A stretch of DNA of 64,000 nt from Hyperoodon ampullatus (Eukaryota; Chordata; Mammalia; Artiodactyla; Ziphiidae), in NCBI GenBank assembly GCA_949752795.1, contig OX457074.1:3113527-3177526 (forward strand). The letters are read 5' to 3'. Below, one piece after another: positions 22,081 to 33,500 of this stretch; position 1 is the first letter of the stretch, and each line of letters opens with the position of its first letter. Below the pieces are notes generated by a model. It saw only the letters and a program-made list of their open reading frames with translations. It did no database searches and was not told where the DNA came from. The position numbers were made by a program, and so were the translations under genes.

Positions 22081-24238
22081 CGCGTGCGTGCACGCGCGCA
22101 TGTGCATGTAGGGGCAGTCTGGGAGGGGATTTTCTGATCTCCTCCCCTCCATCACTCAGGTCTTTTGCTGAAACTGTCTAATGGATGCACTACTCAGGCC
22201 TGTGCTTATTTAGCAGACGTTTATTGAGCAGCTGCAGTGCAAAGCACTGGGCCAGGCTGTAGGAGCATATAAAGATGGGTACCATATAGTTCCTGCTCTC
22301 AAGGAGCTTACAGTCTAGTGTAGACAGACATGCAGACAACTAACTGAATTTCCTTGGTGGACAGATTTTTTGATGTCTTCATAAAACTACTTTATGGATT
22401 CTTTGAAAAAATGTTTAATCTTGTTTGCCATCCTCCTGTTCCTCAGCAATGCCTTAAGCCATATATATCATCTTCCTCGAAATCCTTATCATGTATTTAG
22501 GGAAGACATGTTCAGTTTTCTCAATTCTGTAATGTAGAACAGAACTAAGCGAGGGAGGGGGCTTTTCTGGATTGGGGAATGGTTAGGGTGAGGCAGGACA
22601 AGGGCTGAATACTTAAATATTTTAGATTATGAACAGTTTATGATGATCACCTTTCCTTCCTATCAGTTAATCATTCTGAATCTTTCCTTGTCATACTTTA
22701 GAGTTCTCTGATAAAGTCTACATTAATATTTTAGTACCAGGGACTCGACTCTACTTTGTAAGACTGGACCCCTCAACCTAAGCCTCTGTCATCCTGAAGG
22801 TCACTTCTCTCTTGCTCTCTACTGGGCCCTCTAAACAGTCTTCGGTGCTCTCTTAGGCTTCACCCAAGGGCAGTTCCCCCTCCTGCCTGGGTACATTAAT
22901 CGTCCCCGGGCAGATGCTGGATTCTGAGGGAAAGCACACTCTTCACTGACGCAGTCCCCATTCCTCCTTCCTTCAGAAAAATGGCTATGTGACTGTCAGT
23001 GACATCAAAGCCAGTCTTAAATGGGAGACGGAGCGAGCGCGGCAAGTGCTGGTATGTGACTTTTGGAATGGCCCAGAAAAGATGGGCCCCAGATGGGAGG
23101 AGGTGGGTAGACAGGTACCACACAGGCAAGAGCTTTGGCCTCTCTCTCTCTCTGCTGACTTCTTGCCTGGAAGGCTGCTGCCGCCACACCAGAAGTAACC
23201 CCAGCATTTCTCTGAAGATGGCACTGAGAGGTAGAACTCACAAAGGCAGGCTTCCAGCCCTGGCATGTGGGTACAGCCAGGCTGCCACTGCCACTGGGGA
23301 GTCACCAACGCCTCTCTCTGCTGACCTGTAAAGCCTGGTCAGATGGATAACGTGGCTTGTACTGGAAGTAACACTGTTAGTACAGAGTGAAGGGAATTAT
23401 TAACTACTGATGATAACTACATTGCTATAATTATATACTATTATAGTGCATTTTACATATAGTTTTATATATACACATTTCATGGTACTAATGAAAGACT
23501 GATGTTGTGAAGAGGGAGTGGCGGGAACATGAAGGAACCCTGGCTTTCAGTACCTTCCTCCTTACCCAGGCAGTTGAACTACAGACCTGGCTTCATCTGT
23601 GAAGTGGGGATAACAAACGTTTAATGACATTGGGTAGAACCAGCCCATCTGGAGCACAATTCCAGCTATACGAACTCTGAGTCCATTCTAATCCTAATAT
23701 GGTTTTTCCATTAACTTTTCCGAAAAGGTTTCCCCCTAGCTGTGTGTTACTCTGTAAGTTAACTGGAAGGTACTGACCTCCATTCTGTTTTAGGGAACGG
23801 AGTTGGTGATTTGCTCAGAGCCATACAGCACATATTTCTGTAGCCTTTCCTTCCACAACGTCCCACTTTGTCATCATCCTCTTTTCCAGCAGCACAGATT
23901 AAGCAACTTGGTGGCATTTCTCACCCCTCAGGCGAAGATCTGGGCTAAACAAATCACTCTAGTTTGGCTGTGTAAATATGTGAAGGCACTCTTGTAGATT
24001 TAGTTTGAAAACCCCACTGAAGCCAAGATAGGTTTGAGGATTATCTACCCTACATGATGTAAACTCCCCTTTCTTAATTGACTTTGCCTTTTTCTGCCAG
24101 GAACACCTGCTGAAGGAAGGGCTGGCTTGGCTGGACCTGCAGGCCCCAGGGGAGGCCCACTACTGGCTGCCAGCTCTCTTCACCGACCTCTACTCCCAGG
24201 AGATTACAGCTGAGGAGGCCAGAGAAGCCCTCCCCTGA
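16621..24238 (+). CDS. SNF8: Vacuolar-sorting protein SNF8 (ESCRT-II subunit VPS22/EAP30)
   Basis: Eight coding exons: 16621-16674, 17050-17100, 18583-18721, 20090-20194, 20832-20904, 21861-22002, 22977-23051, 24101-24238. All borders are AG/GT and all phases agree, giving 258 residues plus TGA, the same length as human. ESCRT-II (SNF8, VPS25 twice, VPS36) acts on endosomes, linking ESCRT-I to ESCRT-III during sorting of ubiquitinated membrane proteins into multivesicular bodies. The N-terminus, [18 protein letters not shown], leads into a helical segment (about 30-80, with [18 protein letters not shown]). Two winged-helix regions follow (about 82-170, with [17 protein letters not shown], and 172-250, with [16 protein letters not shown]). 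The sequence is near-identical to mammalian orthologues. Exon 6 begins with an A that completes a split CAA codon. UBE2Z lies tail-to-tail downstream. Confidence 0.97.
17262..17480 (-). repeat. MIR SINE in SNF8 intron 2
   Basis: Antisense MIR: TAGCTAACATCTTTGAGTGA, CGTCCCAGGCACGTG, CCTCCTGACGATCCTATCAGG and TTACATGGGTAGTAAGTGG in order. Confidence 0.75.
18178..18362 (-). mobile_element. L1 3'-UTR fragment in SNF8 intron 2
   Basis: TATAGTTGATTTACAGTG, TTTCAGGTGTACAGCACAGTG and GTTCCCTGTGCTATGCAATAGG are the antisense form of the L1 3' end seen again at 55042 and, in the sense direction, at 57380. Confidence 0.8.
19012..19228 (+). mobile_element. Young CHR-type SINE, first of a tandem pair (SNF8 intron 3)
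   Basis: Full-length compact CHR copy from GGGCTTCCCTGG to a pure A-tail ending 19228. The target word ATGTTTTG at 19004-19011 recurs at 19228-19235, right after the tail, where the next copy starts. Confidence 0.95.
19235..19454 (+). mobile_element. Young CHR-type SINE, second of a tandem pair (SNF8 intron 3)
   Basis: A second compact copy in the same orientation starts seven bases after the first A-tail and ends in a long A-tail at 19454. It differs from the first at several positions (for example CGAAGCGGC and a CACGGCCGC body), so it is an independent insertion rather than a very recent duplication. Confidence 0.95.
22049..22110. repeat. GT/GC alternating dinucleotide tract in SNF8 intron 6
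   Basis: About 60 bp of alternating purine-pyrimidine sequence mixing TG, CG and CA steps begins about 47 bp after the exon 6 donor. Such tracts are polymorphic and can adopt Z-DNA. Confidence 0.85.
22205..22345 (-). repeat. L2 LINE 3' end in SNF8 intron 6
   Basis: ACGTTTATTGAGCAGCTGC, CACTGGGCCAGGCTGTAGG and CAAGGAGCTTACAGTCTAGTG are the antisense L2 3' end. Confidence 0.7.
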
Positions 24239-24320
24239 CTGGGAATGCGGAAGGGGGCACAGCGGCAGGCAGGGAGAAGAGGGAGGAGCTGGTGGTGAAT
24301 AAAACCTCGACAACTTTGTT
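24239..24320 (+). terminator. SNF8: SNF8 3' UTR and poly(A) signal
   Basis: Very short 3' UTR. The AATAAA hexamer is at 24298-24303, with a T-rich element just after it (TTTGTTTT, about 24317). Confidence 0.85.
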
Positions 24321-25714
24321 TTAAAAAAGAGCCAAAAAAACCCCAAAAAATTTCCAATTTTCTTCTTCCCCCAGTATTCTTCACCCATTACTTTTTTTAA
24401 AAAGTGCCTTCACGTTGCATCTTTATTGGAGAAAACCTTTTTTATCCGCTAAGGATAACCTGAGTTACACAGATAACAGTGAACATGTATAAAATGACTT
24501 GCACAGGTCATCTACAAGTTCATGGTAGAGCTGGGCCTAGAATGAAGGCCTTCTGTCTCCTGGCTAGACAGTCTAGTTTCTGTGGCCCTGAGACATAAAT
24601 TATAGCCTCTGTTAATTCAAACCCCTTTCCTCATAAAATGTTCCTTATCTCAAATGAGCAGAGACCCTGACGGACCAGTAAATAGTCACGCTTTCAGTCT
24701 CTTCCAGCTTCCTTTGTAGAGGTTCCAGGTTATGGCAGCAGACTCAGCTATGAGTATGAAGGAAATAGAGGTCAATGTTAAATGGTGGTTACAGAAAAGA
24801 AAATTTAATTTGAGGGGAATTAACCAATAGTGGATGCAGTATTTCTCAGATCCCTTACTACCTTTTCCTCCTACAGTGATCACCAGGTCATCCCTCTAAC
24901 CTTAGGGGTGGGAAAGGGAATCATTTATTGAACACCTACCAGACACCCAGTTTTATATACACCTCGTGTAGTCCTCACAACCTTAAAAGTTAAATAGGTG
25001 TCCTTAACTTTGGCAGGTGAGGAATCTATTGACCAGAGGCCACCACGTTAAGCAGAGCCAAAGCTAGAGCCTAGGCCCACTAGCCCCCCCACCCCGGGCC
25101 CACGCTTTCCTGTACGCAGCTTTGCGTGGCACAGGTTGGCAGGACATTTTGTGTATAATTTCTTCCGACACATATGGTCAGCCAAGAGGAAAAGCCTCTG
25201 TACCAGAAAGCAAGAGCCTTCTAGAGCAAGTAGAGGTGGTGATGAGCTGGGAGGCCAGCATTAAGCCCCGTCTTCACGGTCTGAATTCTGAATTCCTAAC
25301 AAGGGGTAGTTTGGTATCAGAAAACTGAAAACCCAATGGTTTGGACTATCCATACTAGACACCTTTCCCTTAGCAAGGGGATATATAGCCTGAGCCCATC
25401 TCTACCTCTGCCTGTCCTTGAGGACAAGCTCACTTCCTGAACACATATTTCTTTCGAAGCAGCCGAGGCCAAGATGGCATTCCTCTCGTTGACTGCCAAA
25501 GCTACAGCCTCAAAAAAAGGACCCTATTTCTTAACGATGGGAACTTTCGCCACCAGTAGTCCTGCTTCCACCCACACCACGGAACCCAAGTTGTTGGCTT
25601 CCACTGAGCACTATCTTTATCCCTGACAGTTTCAGGCCTAGGTGAGAGGTGTGACTGTCAAAACAATCCCGTTCTTCCTTTCACACAAACCCTCCCACAC
25701 CCATAGGCGCTTCC
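24321..25714. other. Convergent intergenic gap between SNF8 and UBE2Z
   Basis: About 1.4 kb between the two poly(A) signals. It holds two diverged antisense MIR copies (about 24440-24590 and 24900-25085) and otherwise unique sequence. No gene is seen. Confidence 0.65.
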
Positions 25715-27598
25715 TCCTTCTGCCAAAACAAACTTTATTGCACCAAAAAGAAAAAAAAAAAAAACTTCATTTATGTACAGTCAGATATAAAGACATCTCT
25801 TTGACTCCTGTGCATATATTTCCTCAACTCAAGATTAGGACGTAAAAGTCAGGCTAGTACGCCAGACATGCTCTGCCCACGGCAGGACCAAGGAGAGGAT
25901 TGTCACTTGAAAGTGGGAACACTTAAATGGATGACAGGTAACACTGGACCAACAGACCAAGGGCATTCTTCCAAGCCCTGTACTAGCTCTGGGAGTGGAA
26001 GAGGGAAATTGGAAGCAGGGCCCCTTCTTGAGTCTCCTTGTGAAGAGACCCAGCCTTCAGGTATCAAAGCTACACTTCGGTCCCCCGAGCCCACGTCCCG
26101 TCCAGTCCCTTTGCTTCCTGCCGTCCCAAGTAGGACACGCTCCTTTGTGCCCCACCCCCTTCCCAACTTCCCCAGGGAGTCTCATGACCCACAAGGCAGG
26201 GGCCTCTCTAGCAGCGGGCAGAGCAGGTACAAGTTAGCCTCTCCCTTACATGTGGCTGGATACTGACTGAGGCCCCGTGTCATGTGGATCACCAATACCC
26301 CACTGGGAGACCTGTCAGTAAGAATCTGGAAAGCACAGGAGGACACATCAAAAAGGGGAAGGATGGGTTCCCTTGATGCCCCGTGTCACAGGGCACCTAA
26401 AGCACATTTTTTTCTGAGCCAACCAGATAAAGGATCACTGCAGCTAAATAGAGAAGCGACACGGCCAGGCAAACACCCATCAGAGTCAGTGACAAGGAGC
26501 AGTTGGGGGTGGGAGGGGGAGGAGGAGAGGAGTCGCAGAGTCCCAGCCCCAATCCCCTCTGCCACTGGCCACCCTTGCTGCCCACAACTCCCTGGGCTCT
26601 GAAGTGAGGAGGGGGACTACGGGCTGAGGTGAAAACACACAAGGACAGCCAAACAAAATACAACAGGGCTAGCATCAGCCTCCCCCCTGTACCCCAGCCC
26701 CAGGAGTAAAACCCTCATTGTGACTAGTATTTATGAAAAAATCTGTAAGAGACTGTTCCATGTAGTGGCTCTAATCCCATACACACAACAGCTGTCTGCA
26801 CTGGGGAATTTTCAAATAAGTGACTGCGGGAACAAACGGCATTTTCAGCTTCTTACGGTGCCTGTGCGGAGGCTTCACCAAGACCTTGGTTCAGGCCCAG
26901 TCACATTCACCTTCTGTCTTAACTCCAGAATGGGTGAGGGAGTGGGGGGCGGAGGACAAAGGTGCTCAGGTGCTATAGGTAAAGCTTACTCAGCAGCAGC
27001 CTAGACTCCACCACTGTGCCTTCTCTTTGGTCTGTCTAGAACAGTGACTATAAATTAGGAAAAACAAAATTATGCTGGCCTGTGGGAAATAATGGGGGTA
27101 AAGAGGCAGGGAGGAAAAGGGCATTGGGAAGCCCTGCTTCAAAACTGCAGACAGACAGACAACCACCCAGACTGCTTAAGTGTCACGGACAGCCCCCCAC
27201 CCCAAGCTACCTTCCAGATATCCCCATAAATCATTTGGGCGCCCTCCCTCTAGGAACTGCAATCTCCGTCTCCACCTGTCCCTAAGGAGCTGGCCCTGTG
27301 GAGAGGCGTGTTGGTGGTTTTGTTTTTGCCAGAGGCCCTCGCCCTAGGTGCTCCTGCATAGGTACCTTGGCCCCTGATATGGGATGCACACAGCCCCAGA
27401 TGCTCGAGAGCCAAGGAGGGCAGAGCGGGAACAGCCTCCCCACTTCCACACCCTGGGATCCAAGCTTGCTTGGTTCTTGCCATCTTGCGGGATGATGTCA
27501 CATTTGGAGGGAGATACACCAGTGCCTCTCCATCCCTGGGGTGGGGGAAGGGACTTGGCTGGGACTCTCGAGTGAGGGGAGGGGACGGGGAGCAGGGT
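25715..27598 (-). terminator. UBE2Z: UBE2Z 3' UTR and poly(A) signal
   Basis: The stop codon is at 27601-27599. On the minus strand an AATAAA (plus-strand TTTATT 25734-25739) is followed by the probable end near 25715, giving a 3' UTR of about 1.9 kb. It is free of young SINEs, which is notable given their density in the introns. Confidence 0.75.
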
Positions 27599-30500
27599 CT
27601 AAACCCTCAGGCTCCCATGCAGGTCTGTCTCTGTCCCAGACGAGCTGCTATCAGAGTCCATTTCGGCGTTCTCATTATGGAGCCTCTCCAGCACTTTCTG
27701 ACGAATCAGTCCCAGGCGCATCAAGAGGGACTGGTAGTCAAAGTGGCCCCGCTTCTCTCCAAAAGGGTCCTGTGGGGGAAAGGAGACAAGCGGGAAGGAA
27801 GATTCAAGTCTGGGTGGCTCACCCTAGACAGAGCAGCTTTAGGCCCACGTGAAACACACGCTCAACTTCTGAGCACGGGGACGGAAGGGGGCACAGCACA
27901 GAGTTCCCAACAGCAGACGACACCATCTTTGTTTAGGAATACTGTGGCACGTTCACCACCCCAAACAGATCTGGCTTGGGCCAACATTACAATGTGTTTG
28001 CGTTCCCCCAAAGCAAGCCACCGTGCAGGAGGGGGACACAGTAATGGCGACATCGACAGGGAAGAGAGGTTCAAGACCAGGACTGGGATCCTTCAGTTTG
28101 CTGGTGTTTTCAATAAACCTCATACAAACTATATAAGGGGGAAATTATCCTTCATTCCCTCTACTCAAAAAGGGCAATTTGCTTTTCTGAGATCACAGGC
28201 AGGTCTAGAATGAAGGAGTTCTGACTTCCGATAAGTACCTGCCCTCCTCCCCATGGACCAGTCATCACATTCCTGTCCAGGTTTCTGGGCATCACTCCAG
28301 TCCTTGTCATTCGAGATCAAAGATAACCAAACATTACATGGAAAGGGGTTAACTGTCCTTAAAGTCTCAAAAATAACTATGGGTGGGGTGGAGGGTATAA
28401 AAAAAGAAATTTAAAATGCCAAATAAGGATTATGGCAGCAAAGTGGCTCGCCCAGGGCTCAAACAAGTGGAGACCTCCTTCCTCGGCAGTTACAAGGAAG
28501 TCCACGATCTTCCCTCTCACAGAACGTCTGCTCCTCCCACCTAAACTCCTTCCACGCCTCTGCCCACGCATTACCCTCACGATCAAGGGCCAGTGGATGT
28601 CAGTCAGTCTCTTGTGACTACAGCCCATACTTCTCACATCTGAGGGTTATGTCCCCCCAAAGCTGAGCTCCACACTTACTCCGGAGCCGCCAATTTCCCA
28701 GATCTTCCTCCTGTCCTCACTGGCTCCGTGTCCACCCGTTCTCCGCCTCCCCAGGTGCTGCTCCTCCCTGCCCTTCCCTCGTCACGAGTTGTTTTTCCTT
28801 CACAGAGTGAACATCAGAAATGCTGCTAGATACCAGCCATGATCATTCCTGACGGGGAACAAGCTACAGCACGCATCATCCTCGACATAGTCTCAAAAAA
28901 GGTTCAGGAAGCAAGTCAGCCTTGAGCTGGTCCTGCCCTTTGAGTTTAAATGCGGCACGTAGGAGGGAAGTCCTTGAAGGGAGGACAGGGAAGCTACCAT
29001 CTCTGAGCAGCACCTGAGGAAACAGAACAGTTACTCCCACTGCTGGTGGTGCTGGGTGGGTGGGAACATAGACCAAAAAGAACTGGAAAGAACCTGAAGA
29101 GGCTTTAGCCACTTATCCAAGTCACCACTTTTCTAAGCAAGTAAATGATCCAAGAGACACAGGACTGGCCCTTCAGGACAGGAAGGTTCTCAACCAGTCA
29201 CTTATATTTGATCCTATTTACAATTCGGTTTAATAAGAACCTCTTTTATTTTTTTTTAATATTTGTTTATTTCGTTGTGCCGGGTCTTAATTGCGGCATG
29301 CATGTGGGATCTAGTCCCGACCAGGGATTGAACCCAGGCCCCCTGCATTGGGGAGCACAGAGTCTTATCCACTGCGCCACCAAGGAAGTCCGAGAACCTC
29401 TTCTTTTAAGCAAGCCTAAATTCTGCATTCTTACTGGAAGCAGAAACACATTTCCCCAGTAGAGGCAGAGAATGAACAACTGGTTACCATCCTTGTATGA
29501 GGTTCTTTCAATAGTAATTGCACACCCAATGTTCCCCTAAGCATTCCTTCCCTTAGCACCCCCCTGAGCTAGGGATGGAATTCCAACAGATGACTCTCAT
29601 AATCCCTAAGTTCTGAGAGGGCTGAATGTTCTTGGTTTGAAAAGACTACTGACCAAGAAGGGAAGGAGTTCCAGGCTAGAAAGCAGGATGATTCAGATTC
29701 TACTCTTGAGTACCTACTTTATGCCAGGAACCTAGAACCAACTCCATATGACTTCAGTCTCTCTCTGGGCCTCAGCTACTCAGTGCACCAGGTTCCTTGT
29801 GGCTCTGAACTCTATGAGAGATGCGGATGTCACCCTTGTGCGGGGGGTTTACATGGTCTGCTGTAAGGCCTCGGGAGTCAGCAGCAGGGGCTCTGTTACC
29901 TGCATGGTCTGGCCTTGCAGGTGCAGCCGATCTTTGCAGGCCACCTCGTAGAAGTCGTAATACTCCAGGAAGGACTTCTCCATCACCCCCCTGGAAGACA
30001 AGCAGAGGAGCTTCACTCAGGAACAGGAGGGGAAGGCACCACCCCTTCACCGTGTAACCTTAATGCCAAATTCAGCAGCTAGAGTTCCCAAGACCAGATC
30101 TGGTTTCCTACAAAGATGTTTCAATGGTAAATGGAAAAAGAAACAGCTGACTGCCCATGGTTGATTTCCCTTATACCCTAAGGATTATCAAATGAGAGTG
30201 ACTGTTAATACGGACCATTTGAACTCCAACTTCAACTCATGACTTGCTCATTCTCATTCATTTTCCACAGGCCATCCCTAATCCCAAACCTTACTCAAAA
30301 TTCTCCTAGATACACCTGAAACACTGTAATCAACTATATGTCAATAAAAAAAAAAGAAAGAAAAAACCGTCGCCCCACCCATTCCCTAGAAAAGTTTGTT
30401 TCATTACCTCTTTGCTCATCTAGCTTTTTCACACCTAGAATAAACCTGAACCCTAAGAAATGGGTTTATTATGAAGTACCCTACACCTCACTTGGCTGTA

Positions 30501-33500
30501 CAACAGTTAAGTGTCTCTAGTCAAACAGGGGCTCCCTGAAGGCATGGACTTGTGTCTTTCCCATCAGGCTCGGCATCTCCAAGGACCAAAAAGCTCTCTG
30601 AACTTCCTTCTGGGAAACCCCTCGGTCACTTGCTCTTTAAAAGCATGAACCACATCTCGCCTTTTTCTGTCTTTCTCTTGTGTCCAACACTGGACTTTGC
30701 CCCAAAGGTTCTCAAATGTACGAACAAGCTAAATATCCAAAAGGAATACCAAGTACCAAGTGGGCTCTCTTTACACATACCGTAGGGGTTCAGGGCAGGG
30801 ACACTTTCCTTCCATCATGTCACAGACCGCCACCCTGATGGTCTCATGCCGAATACATTCATTGTAATTTTTGCTGTCTCCTGGATGTCTCTCCTATAAT
30901 GTGACAGACACCACAGTATCCAAGTACAAAATTTAGGTAAAAAGAAAAGCCAATGGGAAGAGATTTTAGGATTAGTATGTACGTGACCCAAGCAAATGAA
31001 CTAAGAGGATACCTTTCCCACTATACGGCAGATCCATGAAGAGCAACTAAGTCCCTGAAACCACTCACCCCGCCCACCCCCGCCACACATACCAGTACCC
31101 ATCCTCTGTTATGGGTCATTTGACCTATAAGCAGCAAACCACATGCATCAAATTTCCCTAAGCCTGAAATGAAGGGCCTCGCAGGAAGGATTAAGTGGGA
31201 AATAACCATGTATAAGAATAATGGTGGGACAAAAAGGTATAAATGATGCTAGGAGTCTTAGCCTGAAAAACCTATCGATATCGGGATGCTTCCTGATTAA
31301 CTCCTTTACACATCTGTGGATTCCACCATCATTGAATTCAACTATTGTCTATCAGAAGTAGAACCTGAAGTTTTCAAAAGAAAAATCTCCGAAACTGGTC
31401 TGGAGAGCTGGCAGGAACATGTGGGCGTGAACAGACGGGAGCACGGCGTTCCACCCTGTGACTCCTCCCTTGTTCCCCCTCCCACCACCAACTCTAGTCA
31501 GTCAGAGCCTTGGCTGATCAAAACATGTAATGAACAGGAAATACACACATGCCTTCAGCCTACCACCACGGTTCCCAATGTGCACCACAGCGAAATCACA
31601 AGGGCACTGTGGGATACTGTAAACTTTTTGAGGGAAACCACAGCATTCAACACCTGTGAGACTCCATGCAAACTACTACCTTGAGACAGGTAGTTCAGTT
31701 TTAATGTTGAACTGTATTACATTCCTTTTTTTTTTTTTGCGGCACGCCGGCCTCTCACTGCCGTGGCCTCCCCCGTTGCGGAGCACACGCTCTGGACGCG
31801 CAGGCTCAGCGGCCATGGCTCACGGGCCCAGCCGCTCCGCGGCACGTGGGATCTTCCCGGACCGGGGCACGAACCCGCGTCCCCTGAATCGGCAGGCGGA
31901 CTCTCAACCACTGCACCACCAGGGAAGCCCTACATTCCTTTTGATGACATATTGTTTTCACGAAGCTGGATTTTCAGTCACTACTTGGATAAATAGCAAG
32001 TAGCATATGAAAACAGGAGGAAACAGAAATGAGGGTGGTGGCTCTGATCTGATTCCAAGATTTTAAAAGTTGTGGGGCACTGAACAGGTGTACACATCCT
32101 ATTATTAAGTCAGTGTAGTCATCTGAGAAGGAAGTAACTTGTTTGGACCTAACTACTTAACAAATGGAACAGTGTGGCATTTCTTTCTGCCTGGGGAACT
32201 GTGAAAAAAACTACCAAGACAAGGGGGTTCTGTGAGCCAAGAATGTTTGGTAGTTTTAAGAATAAAAGTCCCATCTCTTGAATTTCCAAACAAGACGTAA
32301 AAATCAGCTCCTTGGTTAGCCAATGAGGTCCGTTTCCATTTCCACCTACTCCTGAAATCACATTCACTATTTGTTTGAAAGGATGGCTTAGGGAATAATT
32401 TTTGTTCATTCTTAAAAGGTATTTCCATTTGTTTAGGACTACAGAAGAATCACCAATGTTAGTGTTATCTCAAATAGTTTCAAAATGAATTAAGCCGTTT
32501 TAATCATTTACACTGAATGATTATATCTTTTGATAATATCACTGGAACTCTTTTCCTGTGCTCATGACTAATCTGGAAGGGGCTTTGAAACAACGGAAGA
32601 CTTTGGGCTCCTGGGACTACATCCTGATCTGTGTGTCCTTGTGAAAGTTAACTAACCTCTCCAGGTCACCATTACCTCAGCTGAAAATGGGGATAACATT
32701 TATCTTGCAGAGTCAGTATGAGGATTAAGTGAGAAGTTACATATAAGAGTCTGGAAGTGGCCGGCGTACAGTGCACCCTTGGAAATGATGAGTTTTCTCC
32801 ACCTTCTACTTGGCAGCACTGACGAAAATATTCTTGCCCTAGCCAGTGACTGTTCCTGCGGCTCTGCAGGTAACAGGACTTCGTAACTCCAAAAGGAAGT
32901 CTGGCTCAGCAGTAGTCACTAGGGAGCACCTTAAGGGGATACTGGGGAATGGAGGCATACAGAAGAACACACTGGCTCCAAGAGCCCCCAAAACAGACGC
33001 AGAATCAATTTCCAAATGACTCCACTGACATTAATCCAAATCAAATGCAAATAATTTGACAGTGTTATTGTAATTTAATAGGGAAAAAAATTCATTATTA
33101 AGGCACACACATGCCAGCTCCTTTTTTCTCCCACAGTGACGAGTTTAATACATGGGGCTGAGCCAGGTCAAAAACAAAACAAAACCCCCCAAGTAGATCT
33201 TTCAGATCCCTTAAAACCCAATATTCTACACCCCAAAGCTGGGCCCACCTGGCCTTACCTGCTCAAAGCCAGGTTCATTGTGATAGGGGTTCTCAGTCAT
33301 CAGGGACTGGATGGAGATGAGCACGGAAGAGATGCTCTGGGCTGGGCTCCAGGCAGGGCCAGTCCACGTACTGCAAAACACATCAGAGGGAAGGGAAGAG
33401 GGTGAGGCAGAGAGAGACGGGAGAGGCCATACAGAAAGACCAGTGTACTGAGTACCCCGGGGCCTGGCAGCACCATCACAAGTGACTCACTTTCTCTTTC

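Noticed and set aside
27470..28213. 247-codon plus-strand frame across UBE2Z
   Set aside because: It is antisense to the UBE2Z last coding exon and runs into the intron. No family similarity, and the minus-strand gene explains the sequence.
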